From Kryptolebias marmoratus (lineage: Eukaryota > Chordata > Actinopteri > Cyprinodontiformes > Rivulidae): a stretch of 64,000 nucleotides of DNA. Each line of letters opens with the position of its first letter. Position 1 is the first letter of the stretch. The stretch is taken from assembly GCF_001649575.2 (NCBI RefSeq), contig NC_051434.1, positions 10,329,414 through 10,393,413 of the forward strand. Direction: 5' to 3'. The notes below the pieces were generated by a model that saw only the letters and a program-made list of their open reading frames with translations, ran no database searches and was not told the DNA's origin. This document shows positions 13,801 to 26,700 of this stretch, piece by piece. The translations under genes were made by a program, and so were the position numbers.

Positions 13801-16800
13801 TGTATTTTTGCAGCAACGTGGACACTGATGAGCTCTGTGGTAAGTTCTAAATCCTAACAAAAGTATTCAAATTTAAATAACAAGCAGTATCGTCAACTTC
13901 CTCTCAGAAATACAATCTCTGACACGTTGATGACTTTCTTTTCTCTTTGTTTTGAAGAGTACTTCTCCCAGCACCTCAGTGAATACGAGAATGTCCTCGC
14001 AGCTTTGGAAGACCTGAATATGTCCGTATTAAAGGCGATGGACAAAACAAAGAAGGTGAGTCGACGTTATTGTCTGGATCCTTCATGTCCGGACATTAAC
14101 TGATGCCTGGATATAAAGGAGCTGCAGGCTGGAACACCACTTTTGATGACTGAGCTTTTCCTTTTTCCATTTGTCATTTGGAGACCAAAATTAATCCTAA
14201 ATTCTACCACAAAGAAAGTCTCTGTCGCTTACTCTCTCAGCACGCTGCCCAAGTGGCGTCCTCGGATCGCCCATTAGTCAGATTTCCTTTACAGAACCAA
14301 AAGGAACAAACCAGGACATGATGGTAATAAACTGAGCAGAACAATGTAAAAGCTCAGTTAAATGCACTGTTCCCTGCATTACCAAACAAAACTGCTTTCA
14401 ATCCCAGTATATGAGGTGGACTTAATGTCACTGCAGAGCTGTCTGAGAATAAAAGGAGGGAGAAGCGAAGAGTAACCATTAAACTAAAAGCGCTGACAGA
14501 TTAGAGACGACAGATGTGGGGAGAAGATGGAGAGGTGACAAACCGAGTCTCTAAGAAGAGCTTCTTTCTTTCTTTCCACTGAGTTTCGTTTTTTCCCGGT
14601 GTCTCATCAGGAACATTATGACACATGCTGTGAAGCTCAAATCAGCCCTCAGATCGGCACAGAAGTTGACACGTCTCACCGCGGACACTGTGTGGGAGGC
14701 AAAGCATTCATTTGTCAGTTGTAGTTTTTTTTATTATTAGCGCAGAAAAGAAAGTGACAAATGTAGACGTACAGCTTCGACCCAGTGAATACTGTGGTCA
14801 GGTTCTGGTTTAGAAAGAGTTGCACTGTTGATAATATTACAAAGTAAAATCTAAAGACTTTCATGGTGGCTGAGGTGATTGTTATTTTAAACTTTTACAG
14901 TAGCTATTAATTGTTTATAACCTTTATACATAGGCCCACTTTGAAAGATCTGAACCATTCCTTTAAAAAATATCCAACAGTTGAGGTAAAACCTAAATTT
15001 TTCCGTGCTGGGCTAAGCCCCCCGGTGTTTTCCAATTCCAACAACGCCTCTGCTGTTCGAGGCAGATAGAAAAGTAGGTTTTAGGATTGACTCGAAAAAG
15101 CCCAAAATTGAAATGCAGCAGCAGAAAAGAGGTTGTGTCCTTTCAGAAGAAGAAGAAATATAAATGACTGGCCTCGTTCTGAACCTTTAAAAGTCTTCAG
15201 ACGTCTCTCGCAGGGAAAATAGGAGCCTAAACGCCCTCTCAAACGGCTCCACTGTTCCCTCTGTCGCCGTTATCGCATCTCTGACCTCAGCTGAAAGCAA
15301 ATTACTCCTCACATTCTAGATGGAACTGGCAATTACAAAAATAAAATACTGCCAGGGCTGTGAGAAAGAGAGACCAGATTTCAAACCACTGTTGTCTTCT
15401 CTGGCCTTTTCCTGAAGTCATACTAAGTAAAAAAAAAAGCATATGTGATGCTACGAACACAGCGTTTCTGAACGTAGGGATGACTCACAGCCCAAAATAA
15501 GGAAATCTGTGCGATCCGCTGTCTTCTCTGGCTGTTATTGGTTGAGCAAAGAGGCAAACAGATGCTGCGTTAGTCACAGGCTGAAGCTTTGGCCGTCTCC
15601 GTTGAACTGTATATGTATTTGAGTGGGTGATCTCTGGCTGTGGAGGAGGCTGGCTGCATGTGTTTAGACTCATGAGGTGTCTTAGAGAGGGTTTTTTTAT
15701 TTTTTTTGCACCGATGATTGTGTGCACCCAGGCTAATTTATGTGCATGTATGATAAATTCTCGCACATGTGCGTGGGCACGACAAGGAGAAGGCGGCTCT
15801 GAATTAAAGGCAGATTTATTTACAGCACAGATCTGATTAGTGGCACTATGGATTGTATTTGGCTCAGATATTTGTGCCAAAGCCAACCAAAGGCTTCAGT
15901 TCCTAGGAATAAGTTGAAATGGTGGTTTTATTATAACGTGCAGGGGAGACACTGATAACTGAATGAATAAACCCCTAAATAAATGTAACAATGATCAGTT
16001 TCTGATAAGAAAACTAAAGGACTAGGATTCATTAGAAGGCATGCATGAGTCTTAAGTTGAAAAATGACAAAGCTGTGAGGATTTTGGTGAAACGTTATCT
16101 GCAATCTCATGCGATATCACAATATCCTGTGTGATCTGTTAGCGCTTGGAGTTTGTGTTGTGAGTGACTTCCAGCAACTACCACACCAAATTTTAGCTCA
16201 AAATCTGTATAATTCACTGAGTCACAGCCATTTTTTCATTAAAATGTGTTCAATGGTTCAGGAGGCCTTTTGGGAACAGACAGGAAGGTGATAAATGATA
16301 AATTCTTCCAGTAAAAGTGGGTTCAGTTGCAGGTGAGCGATGCTGCATCCCACAGTGACTGATATGTTCGATAATGTTACCTTAATATTAAATAAAACCG
16401 CTTGTTCATCACATGAAATAAAATGTTCTTATTAATACAGCACTTTATGTCAAACCAGAGCAAACATCTGAGAAGCATTGTGCTTTATGTTCCAGTTTCA
16501 ATCTATATGAAGAAAGTAAATAAAATGTAGGGTAATATATTTACTTTTATGCAGTATGATATGCATTAGATGCGTGTTATATTACATTACTTTGCTGAAA
16601 TTTCCTCAAAGTCTCAAGGTTTGAGGTAGGATGAACCCAGGAAGGCCAACTCCTTAAAGGATTTATTAAACGACAGGCTGAACTTGGGGCTGGGGCTGAT
16701 GAGGAGATGGAAGCAGGTGTAGATGGGTGTGGTGGGCTGATGTGGAAAAATACTGACTGAGGAATGAGATTAGAAGAGGGAACTGAAACAAAATATGATG

Positions 16801-17670
16801 AAAATACCATGATGAAACAGAAGGAACAAAACTAAACACAAGAGTCACAAAGCTACAGGAAACCTGATCCCAAAGACAAAATAAAACCTAACAGTAAAAT
16901 CAAAAAACCCAGATCCTGACACAAAGTTAATATTTTTGCAGTACTTATGGCTTAGATGAGTATTTTCTAAACTTTTTACCTTTCAGAAAATCTGCCTTGC
17001 TGTAAAATAATGTGCCTGTGAACCTGTCATTTATTGAAACCAGCTTCTGTGGTTTTGCAGCTAATTTAATTTTGACCCAATCTTTTTTTATTATTTAAAT
17101 ATAGTCTAACTGGAAGCAGGCGCTCATTAGTTTCCTGTCCAGACTTAAAAACTGTGCGATTCTGGCAGCGGGGAGGTGTTATTGTCCTCATTACAGGACT
17201 TTGCAGAGAGCTGAAAAGGCTTTGGCTTCAACAAAGCTCCCATTTGACCTTTTCTGTAGCTGACAATAAAAGATCACGAGAGGCAAAAAAGGGAAGGGGG
17301 GAAAAAAAAAAAAAAAATCAAATCTGTCAGATGAGAAGCTGTTTAAAAACGGCTGGGAGTTTGTGAGATGGACACACACTGCTTGGGTTGTAAGAGACTG
17401 ACCTTTAGCAGTTCTGTCATGACTCATTCTCACTAGGTGAATGCATGTGTGTGTGCTAAAACCATGACTAAGAACTGCGTCATCTTTATGAAAAGTCACA
17501 TACGTTGCATCGTGTTTAGTTTGTTAGAATTAAACAAAATGTATTCATCGCACACGAACAGATGTGTCTGAATACTGTAAATCTCTCTGTTTCACTCTCA
17601 TTTTTGCACTAGTTGTTGTGTAATTTAACTTCCATTAGCATTTGTGTTCGAAACTGTGACAGCAGGTGCA

Positions 17671-17701
<31 letters not shown>

Positions 17702-20700
17702 TGTGCAGTAAACTCTGCGGTGCCAAGCATCCCTCACTGCTCTTCGATTCGATCCAAAACAACAGTCGGTCCTCCCGCTTTGTTCCAGACGTGACAGATC
17801 ACGTGTGCAGGGTGTCGGAGTTTGATGTTTTTTTTTTTTTTTCTCTCTTTCTCGTTAGATTGTCTCAGAGAGCTCAGCCCGGGCGTAAATAAAATCATCG
17901 ACTCACGAAATGACAAGGCGTCAGCGACTCCATCACACGTGTAATCTGATGTGATTTTCCAACATAATGGAAGAAATAAAAATGTCATCTCTGTCGAATT
18001 ATGCAGGAACGTGGCGTGTCGATAAGAAAACATAACATCTTTTTTTACAGCTGACTGAAAAGCCCCCTGAAAACCCCATATTTGCTCTAATCTGTTTTAT
18101 TTACCTTGGATGACATCACCAATGAAGATCAAACATCTTCCTCTTTGCTCTTTCAGGCCTTCATCACTTTCTCTTCACTTCTTTTGAATTTGGGTATCTT
18201 ACAGGGGTTATTTTGTAAAGATCAGTCACCTGCTGCAGTTATGTCCATAAATAACCTCCCCCCTTGTCCTGAGTGCTCATCGTACTAACCTGGCACAAAC
18301 AGAAGCAGAAATCCCTTAAATAGTGATAGCATCTAAAATACATCATACTGGCCTACATCCAGCTGTGTCACTGGTGTTTCTGCAGCTGTACACCCCTGGA
18401 AAACAAGAACTCCAGTGTCAGAATTGTCTCCATTATCGCCCACCGCCTGAGGTGAAGGCAGGTTTTTGCCCAAATCTGTTTTTTTTGTCTGAAAGTAATC
18501 ATTAAATGCTTCTTTACAACTGGTTAACCTGTGGAGTCAGTTCAATTCAAGATGGCTGCCAAAGTAGAGCGATCTTTTGCAGACATAAAAATGGCTAAAA
18601 ACAGTGGATTTTACAGATGTTGAGCTAAAGTTCGGTGTGGTGGTAGCTGAGCATATGTGTTGCACTCATACTTTGAGTGCAACACATCTTACCTTGCAAT
18701 CCTGGCCTTAACTGCTGGCCGAGTAAATCATAAATCACTCAACAGACTTTAATAAATCGCTCAGAAAGTAACTGTTGGCTGCATAAATACAGTTCATTAA
18801 CTTTTGAAGGCAATCAAATTAGGACTAAATGGCCACCACAGCTAGTCGCCCTCATTCTACACAAGAATAGTCGAACTTCAGTGACGTTTACAAGCACTGA
18901 GCTGAACTCTGCTGAGAAATATTCCCAACACTTACAAGGTTTGACCAAATGGCTACAACTCCATCATCTCTCAGCTTAAGATGATCTTAGCTGAAGAGTC
19001 CAGCATGAAAAGCAGCGGGTGATACGCATTTCTATAAAGAAAGTAAGCCTCTGATTAATTAGGTTTCAGCTGTTACTAAAGTCAGTACCCAGAACCTCAC
19101 AATCGAACTGTGCAAACCCAGTGTTTGTGAGTGGATGCTGCACCTTCGGATTGACAGACCTCGGAGGGAAACAGGATGTCTGACCAACGCCGGACTGCCT
19201 CGAGGGCGTGCACTCAGTCCTGTCCTCTGCAGACTCTTTGCTTCAGCGGTGCAGCTGTGCAAAGGGACAACATCAGCCTGAAATATGCAGACGAGCCTGT
19301 GGTGACTGGCCTGATTAGTGACGGTGGAGAGACAGCGAGCCTGGTGAGGTGGTGTGAAAACAACAACCTGTTATCTTAGAGCAGAGAACAAATGAAGAAT
19401 TTCATTGCTTGTCGTTAAAATGTATTTTCATACAAACCAATATGGCCAAAAAAATCAAGGATATTCTCCAAACACATAGTTGGAGCTACTAAACAAGTGC
19501 TGCCTCTAACGTGTCTCTTTTTTATTTAAAAAAACAAAACAAATGTGGACACGGTGAATAATTTAGGAAACAAATAATGTGCCTGTTAGAAATATTAGAC
19601 TGATTGAATCTTTTGCATCAACAAAGTTTTTCTAAAGTAAAATGTTCACTTTGGGGCAACTCATCCTCCGCCGTCTTGGGCAGGGGATAATGTAATTTCC
19701 CGTACCCTTGTGTTTTTTTTCCTGTCTGTTAGCAAAATATCTCAAGAACCACTGCACAGATTTTATTGAAACTCTCAAGAAGTTTTCACTGGATGTACAT
19801 CTGCAACTGATTATTTTTTGGAGTCAGTCCAAATCAAGATGGCCTCTACAGCTAATCAACTTAAGCGAACACAAAAATGGCTACAACTTAGTCAGTTTTA
19901 CACATGTTGAGCTGAAGTTTGGTGTGGTAGTAGCTGAGAGTCGTTCTCCTCACATACTCTGAATGCTAACGGATCCAACTAGCGTTCACCCTTCCTTCAG
20001 TTTATACAGTCTTGATATTTTCTTGTAATTAATTTAGGGAAGTAATTAATCAGTTTTTGATGTTACTTAAGCATGATTGAGTGGGCAGATTTTAGTGGAC
20101 CTGACCCAGGAGTTCACCTCTCCTTCCTCGACTTTCTCCTTCTGAGCTGCAGAGTTTTGGAGTCTCTCCTGTTCTTGTGGGCAGATTTTGATGAACAGGG
20201 GAGGTTTAGACGTTTAGTGACTCTCGAGTGGCGTGCGTGAAACCCGTCACCGCTTCCCTTTATTGTTCCTCCCACACTAACTTGTCCTTGTCCTCCTCCT
20301 CCTCCTCACCTTGACTGACAGGATTATCAGGAGTCCACCCACCTGGAACAGTTTGTGACCCGCTTCCTGCTGAAGGAGACCACCAATCAGCTTCATTCGC
20401 TTCAGAGCTCGCTCGAGTGCGCCATGGAAACCACCGCCGAGCAGACCCGCCAGGAGAAGTAAGCGCAGACCTCTCCGGTCCTTCACCCTCACACACACAC
20501 ACACATTGAAACTCGAACAAAATGCACAACTGAACACTGGACCCCGTAATTACACTCATTCTAGTCCCACGTTTTAGATATGAACGCTGTTTATAAACAC
20601 CTGCTCTTTTGTGGAATCCGTCAGATTTCTGTGACTCATTATTTGTTTAATATGTAAATCCTCTTCTTATGAAGACAGGTGAAGAGCAGCTAATTACAGA

Positions 20701-23700
20701 GAGCTCGTTAAGAAAAATGCTGCCACGGAGGGAAAAATAACACAAAGAAGGATGACTTGAAGGATAAGGGAGCTAAAAGTAAAATCATGTTTTTGTTTTT
20801 TTCAACCTGACATACCAGCCCAGTCAAAACCCCAAAATTTATTTATTTTCTCTCCCTTAAGGTGTGAAACTTTTAAATGTTATTTTCTGGCAGAGCTGCC
20901 AAATAACATAAGCATTAATGACTTAGTGTTTTTGTAAATTATCAGACAGTGAGGGTTGCCTTTCTGCTCATGGGGTGCTATGTTTCTACAGTAGCCTAGA
21001 AAGGACAAACCAGACAAAATTTGCAACAGACGTTTTTTTTTAAATATTATTATTTATCATCATTATTGTTCCCCTCCCATGCTCACTGAGGGGAGAGAGG
21101 TTTTTATTCATTCATCACTTTATCTTTAGTTATTTATTCAGCTGTAAAATGAAATTTCACCTTTAGATAAATCCCACTCCTGCTCCTTTTACAATTAAAT
21201 CTTCAAAACTTTTTTCCTAAATAAAACCAAAGCACGTGAACTCTAAGTATTAAACTTCATATGTTGTGTTTTGACGGCACCAAAATGATCGGCCTGTAAT
21301 CTGACAGATTGGAGAGTTTTCTTTCTGTATCTTTTCTGTGATCTGCAAGAATCCAGCTTCCTTCATTTGTTGCATCTGCTGATAATGATTGTTGGAGGAG
21401 TAATTGTTGTACTTCAGAGAATTTAAGATTTTTAAGTAAGTTAAAAGATGTTCATCTTTAATTACTTTTTATTGCCCGATGCAATACAGCCGACTGACCT
21501 TAAAAGTGACAGAAATGTCTATAACTTGGTTCCTTTGACAGATTGGTAGCTAAAGTCTGGTGTGGTAGTATCTTAGGGTCACCTGCAACACATAAACTGT
21601 GTGTGACTTCTCATGATCTCGAATGAGATGGTGAGCAATGTTAGTTTTCAAGATTTGATCTCTTGAAAAGACCATCATTGTGAGATAATAAATACATTAG
21701 GAGCTCGAATAATGGTGCTGGTTTTTAGTTTGTTGGGTTGGGGTAAGGGTGAGGTGTTGAAGAGAAATAAAAGGCAAAATTTGAGAGTATGTTTAGGTTG
21801 AAAGGTTTAAAATTTAAGGGCAAAAAAAAAGACAAAAAACTGAATGCTGAGCTAAACTTATTGTTACTTCAAACATCCAATAAGCGAAACAACAAGCTGC
21901 ACGAAACATCCTATCAAATGAACTTCAAATGCCATAAATAAACGATGGCGTTCTCTGGTCCTGATCAGATTAATAGCATATTCATGAATGCAATGAGCGA
22001 TAATGAACGTCTCTCTGGCTCTGTTGAGAGGAGCGCGGCGCTGATGAGGCTTTTATTCTCACGGGCTTCTGCAGCCCGTCTGTGTGCCGCACTTCATCAG
22101 CCTGGGTCTGCCTTCACGTCTCCAACATGCCCCCGGTGCGCTCGGGTCTTTAACCAAGTACATGACTCACCCGGTGTACACACACACACACACACACACG
22201 TTTTCTCGCACAGATTGTATGAAACAAACATGTGCCCTGCAGGTAGCACCCGGGTTTATTTCCAGCCCCGTGCATTTTTATGACGGAGGAATGACGCACA
22301 GGCTTTTCTGCATCTTGCCGCCTTGTCTGGGTTTAAGTGAGCTGTAATTTGCTGTTAGAAAGAGAAGAAATCAATTCTCAAGCTCAAAGTGTTTCCCGTA
22401 TTCTTATTTAGATTTGCGCCCCCCAGTCTCTGCTGCAGGAGGAGGTTAATGAGCAAACGGCACCACTAACTCTTTCTGAACGGATCGTTGTGGTTTTAAC
22501 GAAGCGAGTGCTGAAAAACGGGTGAGACGAGCTGATCTGGATGACCTTTCAAAGAAAATTATAACATTTATCGCAGCAATTCGATTCATTAGCGGGTAAT
22601 AGAAAAAGTGCTGCGTGAAAGCATGAGTGAGTGAGATTCTTCAGTTCTGGGATGAAAATGTGCAGCTGATAGAGATAATATTTTTAGATTTTTTTAAGCC
22701 TTTATATAGGCAGGAAACATTTCTGTCAAGCTTCCATTTTTACATCCCAGCTCCTCTAAGCTCATTTGACCTACTTCAATCGGAAGCTGTCAGGTCGGGT
22801 GGTTGAAGGTGGGACCCCAGAACTCAGGCAACACGAGGAGCTTAAGAAACTAAAATACTTTTATTAAGGAAAACAAAAAGCTGAATAAAGGGTAAGCTTT
22901 AAAGAATAACAAATAATTCTATCCTTAAACTTTATTCTCCTGCTCCTTCCCCTCTGTTTAGGTTGACAGTTTTAGCTGAGAATATGAGTCACTGGCAGAC
23001 CGTGACCAGCGCTGCCCCTCCGTACATCCTTCGTATTGGGCTGCAGTTTGTGAATATTTTACGCTGCATTCCTGCCAGGCTGAGAAGGGGAGGTTAAGAA
23101 TAAATGCTCCTATAAGTCGTGTCATATGCCATGGCCACTCTCTTCTTAACAAAAGTGAATAAGATTGTTTTTCTTTTAGTGCAGCAAGCTCTTCACGTTT
23201 AGGTTTTTATCTCAATAGGTACAAAAAAACAATATATATGTTCACGTGGGGGGGAGTACGTGAAAATTGTAACTCTGTTAATCCATAAGAATGAAGTGTT
23301 GATTTGTTGAAAGGTTATGAACAATCAGTATCTTACCTGTTGTACATATATATTTGGATATACAGGAGAGAGATGGAGTTTAATTCTGACTGGACTGATG
23401 AGCTAACAGTGAGTTTGAGCAGGACTAAGAGAAAAATATAAAACTGTCATCTTAAAACAACTCCAGCAAAAAGTGGCTCCTGCACATGAATGTTTTACTT
23501 TTACCCTGCAGAAATACTTTGATATTCCTGCAAGAAGTGAGGCTTACTGCTGCTGCCACTATTTGTGCTTGCGATTACCAAAAAATTGTGTAAAAGAAAA
23601 AAAAAAAAACACATGTAAGAGCTACCTGCAACAGGTAAGATGTTGATTGTTCACAAACTTTCTGCAGGACCCCATTTCAAACAATCTGAACCTTCATTTT

Positions 23701-26700
23701 AAGGTGATATACTCACATAAATCAAGTAAAGTCAAGCTTTGATAGGGATTTTAATGAATAGAATAAATAATCTCTTTCTGCTGCTAAGTGTAAATGTCAG
23801 AAACTCTGCAGATCTGTTGTTGTTTTTCATCATTTCGGAGCAGCACTCTCCCTTGAGAGCTTCTTTCTAAAATCTTATCACACCTTTATAAAGGCAATCT
23901 GTTCATGTCAGCTTCAATTCAGACACTTTCAGTTTGCTTCACATTGCAGCTCTTATTAGTTAAATTATCCTCACAGTATGGATCCCTCTGTAAAGTTTTT
24001 TTTTTATTTGGGAGAGGCTGAAAAATACATTTTTACTTCTGAATTATGATGCATTTGGTGACATTTTGTTTAAATCCGGTCATGTTGCTGATCTGATGCT
24101 GTTTTGACAGAACTTCCTCAGTCCTTGTTGTTCCTGTGATAACTTACTATCGCCATGAAAAGTGGGCAATCATCTAATTGCCCGTGAATGTGCATTTGTT
24201 TGCCAGTTAGCAAAATATCTCAAGAACCACGGGACACATTCCTTCAAGAAATGCTAGTTTCAATAAAAATGTATCGCTGTGATCCAAACAGATGTGCATT
24301 TATTAAAAGAAGGGGAAGTATAGATTTAAATGTTTGATATTTTATGCTTTTATTTTTGCTTTAAAAGCATTGCACTATAGTTTAAAACTATTTTACACAC
24401 TGTCCCAACCTCTTAAAAACAGGATTTCCTGTAAACAGTCATTAACCTAGAAAGTATTTTAAAAAAGCACATATAAAGATACAGAAAGACTTTTAAATAT
24501 CTGTTGAAAGAATCAGAAAATGCTAAAAATAACCCCCCTGAACGCTCACCCGTATAAAAATATGCGTGCACACTGTGTTCCCTGCAGTCTTTTCAAAGAA
24601 CGGGACCGAAGAACTTGACAGCGGCAGGATAAACCTCAGGTGATGTCACGCCGTGGGAACATGCACCTTGTCACTGACATTAGCTTCAGCTCAAACACAA
24701 CATACGAATCCGACAGAAACCAGGACAACTTCAGGGTTTTAATACATTTATCTGCCTGAGATTCAGAGCCGTGTCAGCATTTCACGCCGTGAAAGGAAAC
24801 CTGAGGGAACAGGAGCTCCACGGGTCCTCCGACATGTCGACTGCATCACAACACTGATGTCTGAAGATATTTCTAATATAACAACTACAACATATAAATT
24901 AAAGGGGTAAGAACTCATTAAAGTTAGAGTTTTATTCTGAGATCATCTCATGTAGTCGTCTTGGTCAAACCTTGAAATTAAAGTGTGACACTGCGAGATG
25001 TCACGCTCAGGGTATGTGATGTAAATGAATCTCAGCTACAACCACACCACGTTTCAGCTCAATATCTATAAAACAGAATAAAATATATCTATTTTGTGTT
25101 TCTGGTGTGCCATTGGATTGGCTCTAAAGTTTGTCACTTATAGAGGTAAAGGCAACGATTCCATCCTGAAGGTTTCATTAAAATCCATCCAGTGGTTCTT
25201 GACATGATTTAGTAATAAACACAGAAACACATACGTCCACAGAAACTGGCAAAAACACTATCGCCCACCTTCACCTTTTAGCGTTAATGACAACAGGATG
25301 AGGAGAGACTCAGTGGGGATGTATTAAAATGGTTTTCATGTGGGTTTTTTCTTTTAGTTTAACAAATGTAAACTCATTCTGACATTGGAGTAACAATCGA
25401 TCTGCTCTGACTGCAGACAGGGCCCCTTGAAGCCAGAGGTTTTGTCCATCCAGCTGTCGGGTCGTCGCTCCAATCGGAGGCTTCAGAGGAACAACAGCCT
25501 CTCTCCCAACAACCCTCTCCTCAGTCTCGTCAATTCAGGTGGGTGTATTTGTTCGGGTCTAACGCTCACTTTAAATAACTCGCCGTGCCGTCGCTGTTGG
25601 CCGAGACGCTACAGAGAGCGTCCCACTGCGGGTCAGGAGGTAACGAGGGGGGTTAGGTGAGAGGAAGAGGAGGAGGATGTGTTGCTACATATTTAAAAGC
25701 AAATGGCAAACCTATAGCAAATAGACACTGGCGTCTAGTTCATTGTGTATTACGTATTCCAGTAGAACTGGAGTGATCCGTATGTTCGATTTGGCAAAGG
25801 TTTTATGCCCTTCCAGATTCCATCCTCCCCGTTTATCCGAGCTTTGGACCTGGACTAGCTGATCTGGCTTGTTGCGCCCTGAGGAAGACCACAGAGAATG
25901 TTCCAAATGTAGTGAAGGAGGCTACGCAAAGGGCTGACGTGACGAAGGAGGATGTTCGGGCGAGGACAAGATGGAGGCAGATGATCCTCTGTAGCGACCC
26001 CTAAAGGCTTCTCAGTCTGTGTCTTTGTCTGCTTCTCATAAACCTGACATTCAGGGAGTGACAGACACAGTTGTGTGGTTACCATGGACACCATGTTGAG
26101 TCACTGGCAGCAGATTTATCTTTTTTTTATCTTGATTCTCTCATTTCCTATACAGTTCATACATTAAAATGTGGGCATTTTACATCGCCACCCTCCAAAA
26201 TTTCTTCAGAAATTTTCTCCTTTTTTTTCCTGGCTGTTTGCAGTTCTTTCAGGAAACCCTTTCTGAACCTTTTTGAACTGATTTCAGGGCTCAGAGCTTT
26301 TCTGCTGATTGATTGCTTGATTGCAGCCTGACATGAAAGACGGCACACACTCTGCCACCACTTATAAGAGAGGAACCGATGGCGGAACATGTTTGAAAAT
26401 AAAGTTGGTGTACGGCGCAGCTTTTATCTGTTCACCTTTGTTGTTTACTTTTCCCCATCTAAAGTCCCGCCCCCTCTTTGCCTTTTCCTTTCCCCCCCTC
26501 AGGTGTTTACGATGAAGACTGTCAGTGGACGATCCAGGTCAACAGGCTGCAGAAGCTCATCGACCGTCTAGAACAAAAGGTTGCTTCACCTTTTTGTTGT
26601 TTCCGTTCCAGCTTCTTTTCGCTCCAGCTTTGTTTTCTCTCACCATCCATAGCAATTCATGGATTATCACAGATTACAGGTAGTGGATTCACAACAAGTC

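Larger units (their letters stand above)
14056..20321 (+). other. necab1 intron 5
   Basis: 6.3 kb intron. It holds a MITE end fragment, several GTTAGCAAAATATCTC repeat copies, a possible retroelement fragment at about 16620-16922 and a GT microsatellite. No exon-like signal apart from necab1 was recognised on either strand. Confidence 0.6.
20459..25416 (+). other. necab1 intron 6
   Basis: 5.0 kb intron carrying MITE copy B, three dispersed-repeat copies and a CA repeat. Apart from the flanking exons I see no coding sequence. Confidence 0.6.

Noticed and set aside
20260..20559. 99- and 86-codon minus ORFs
   Set aside because: Antisense shadows of necab1 exon 6.
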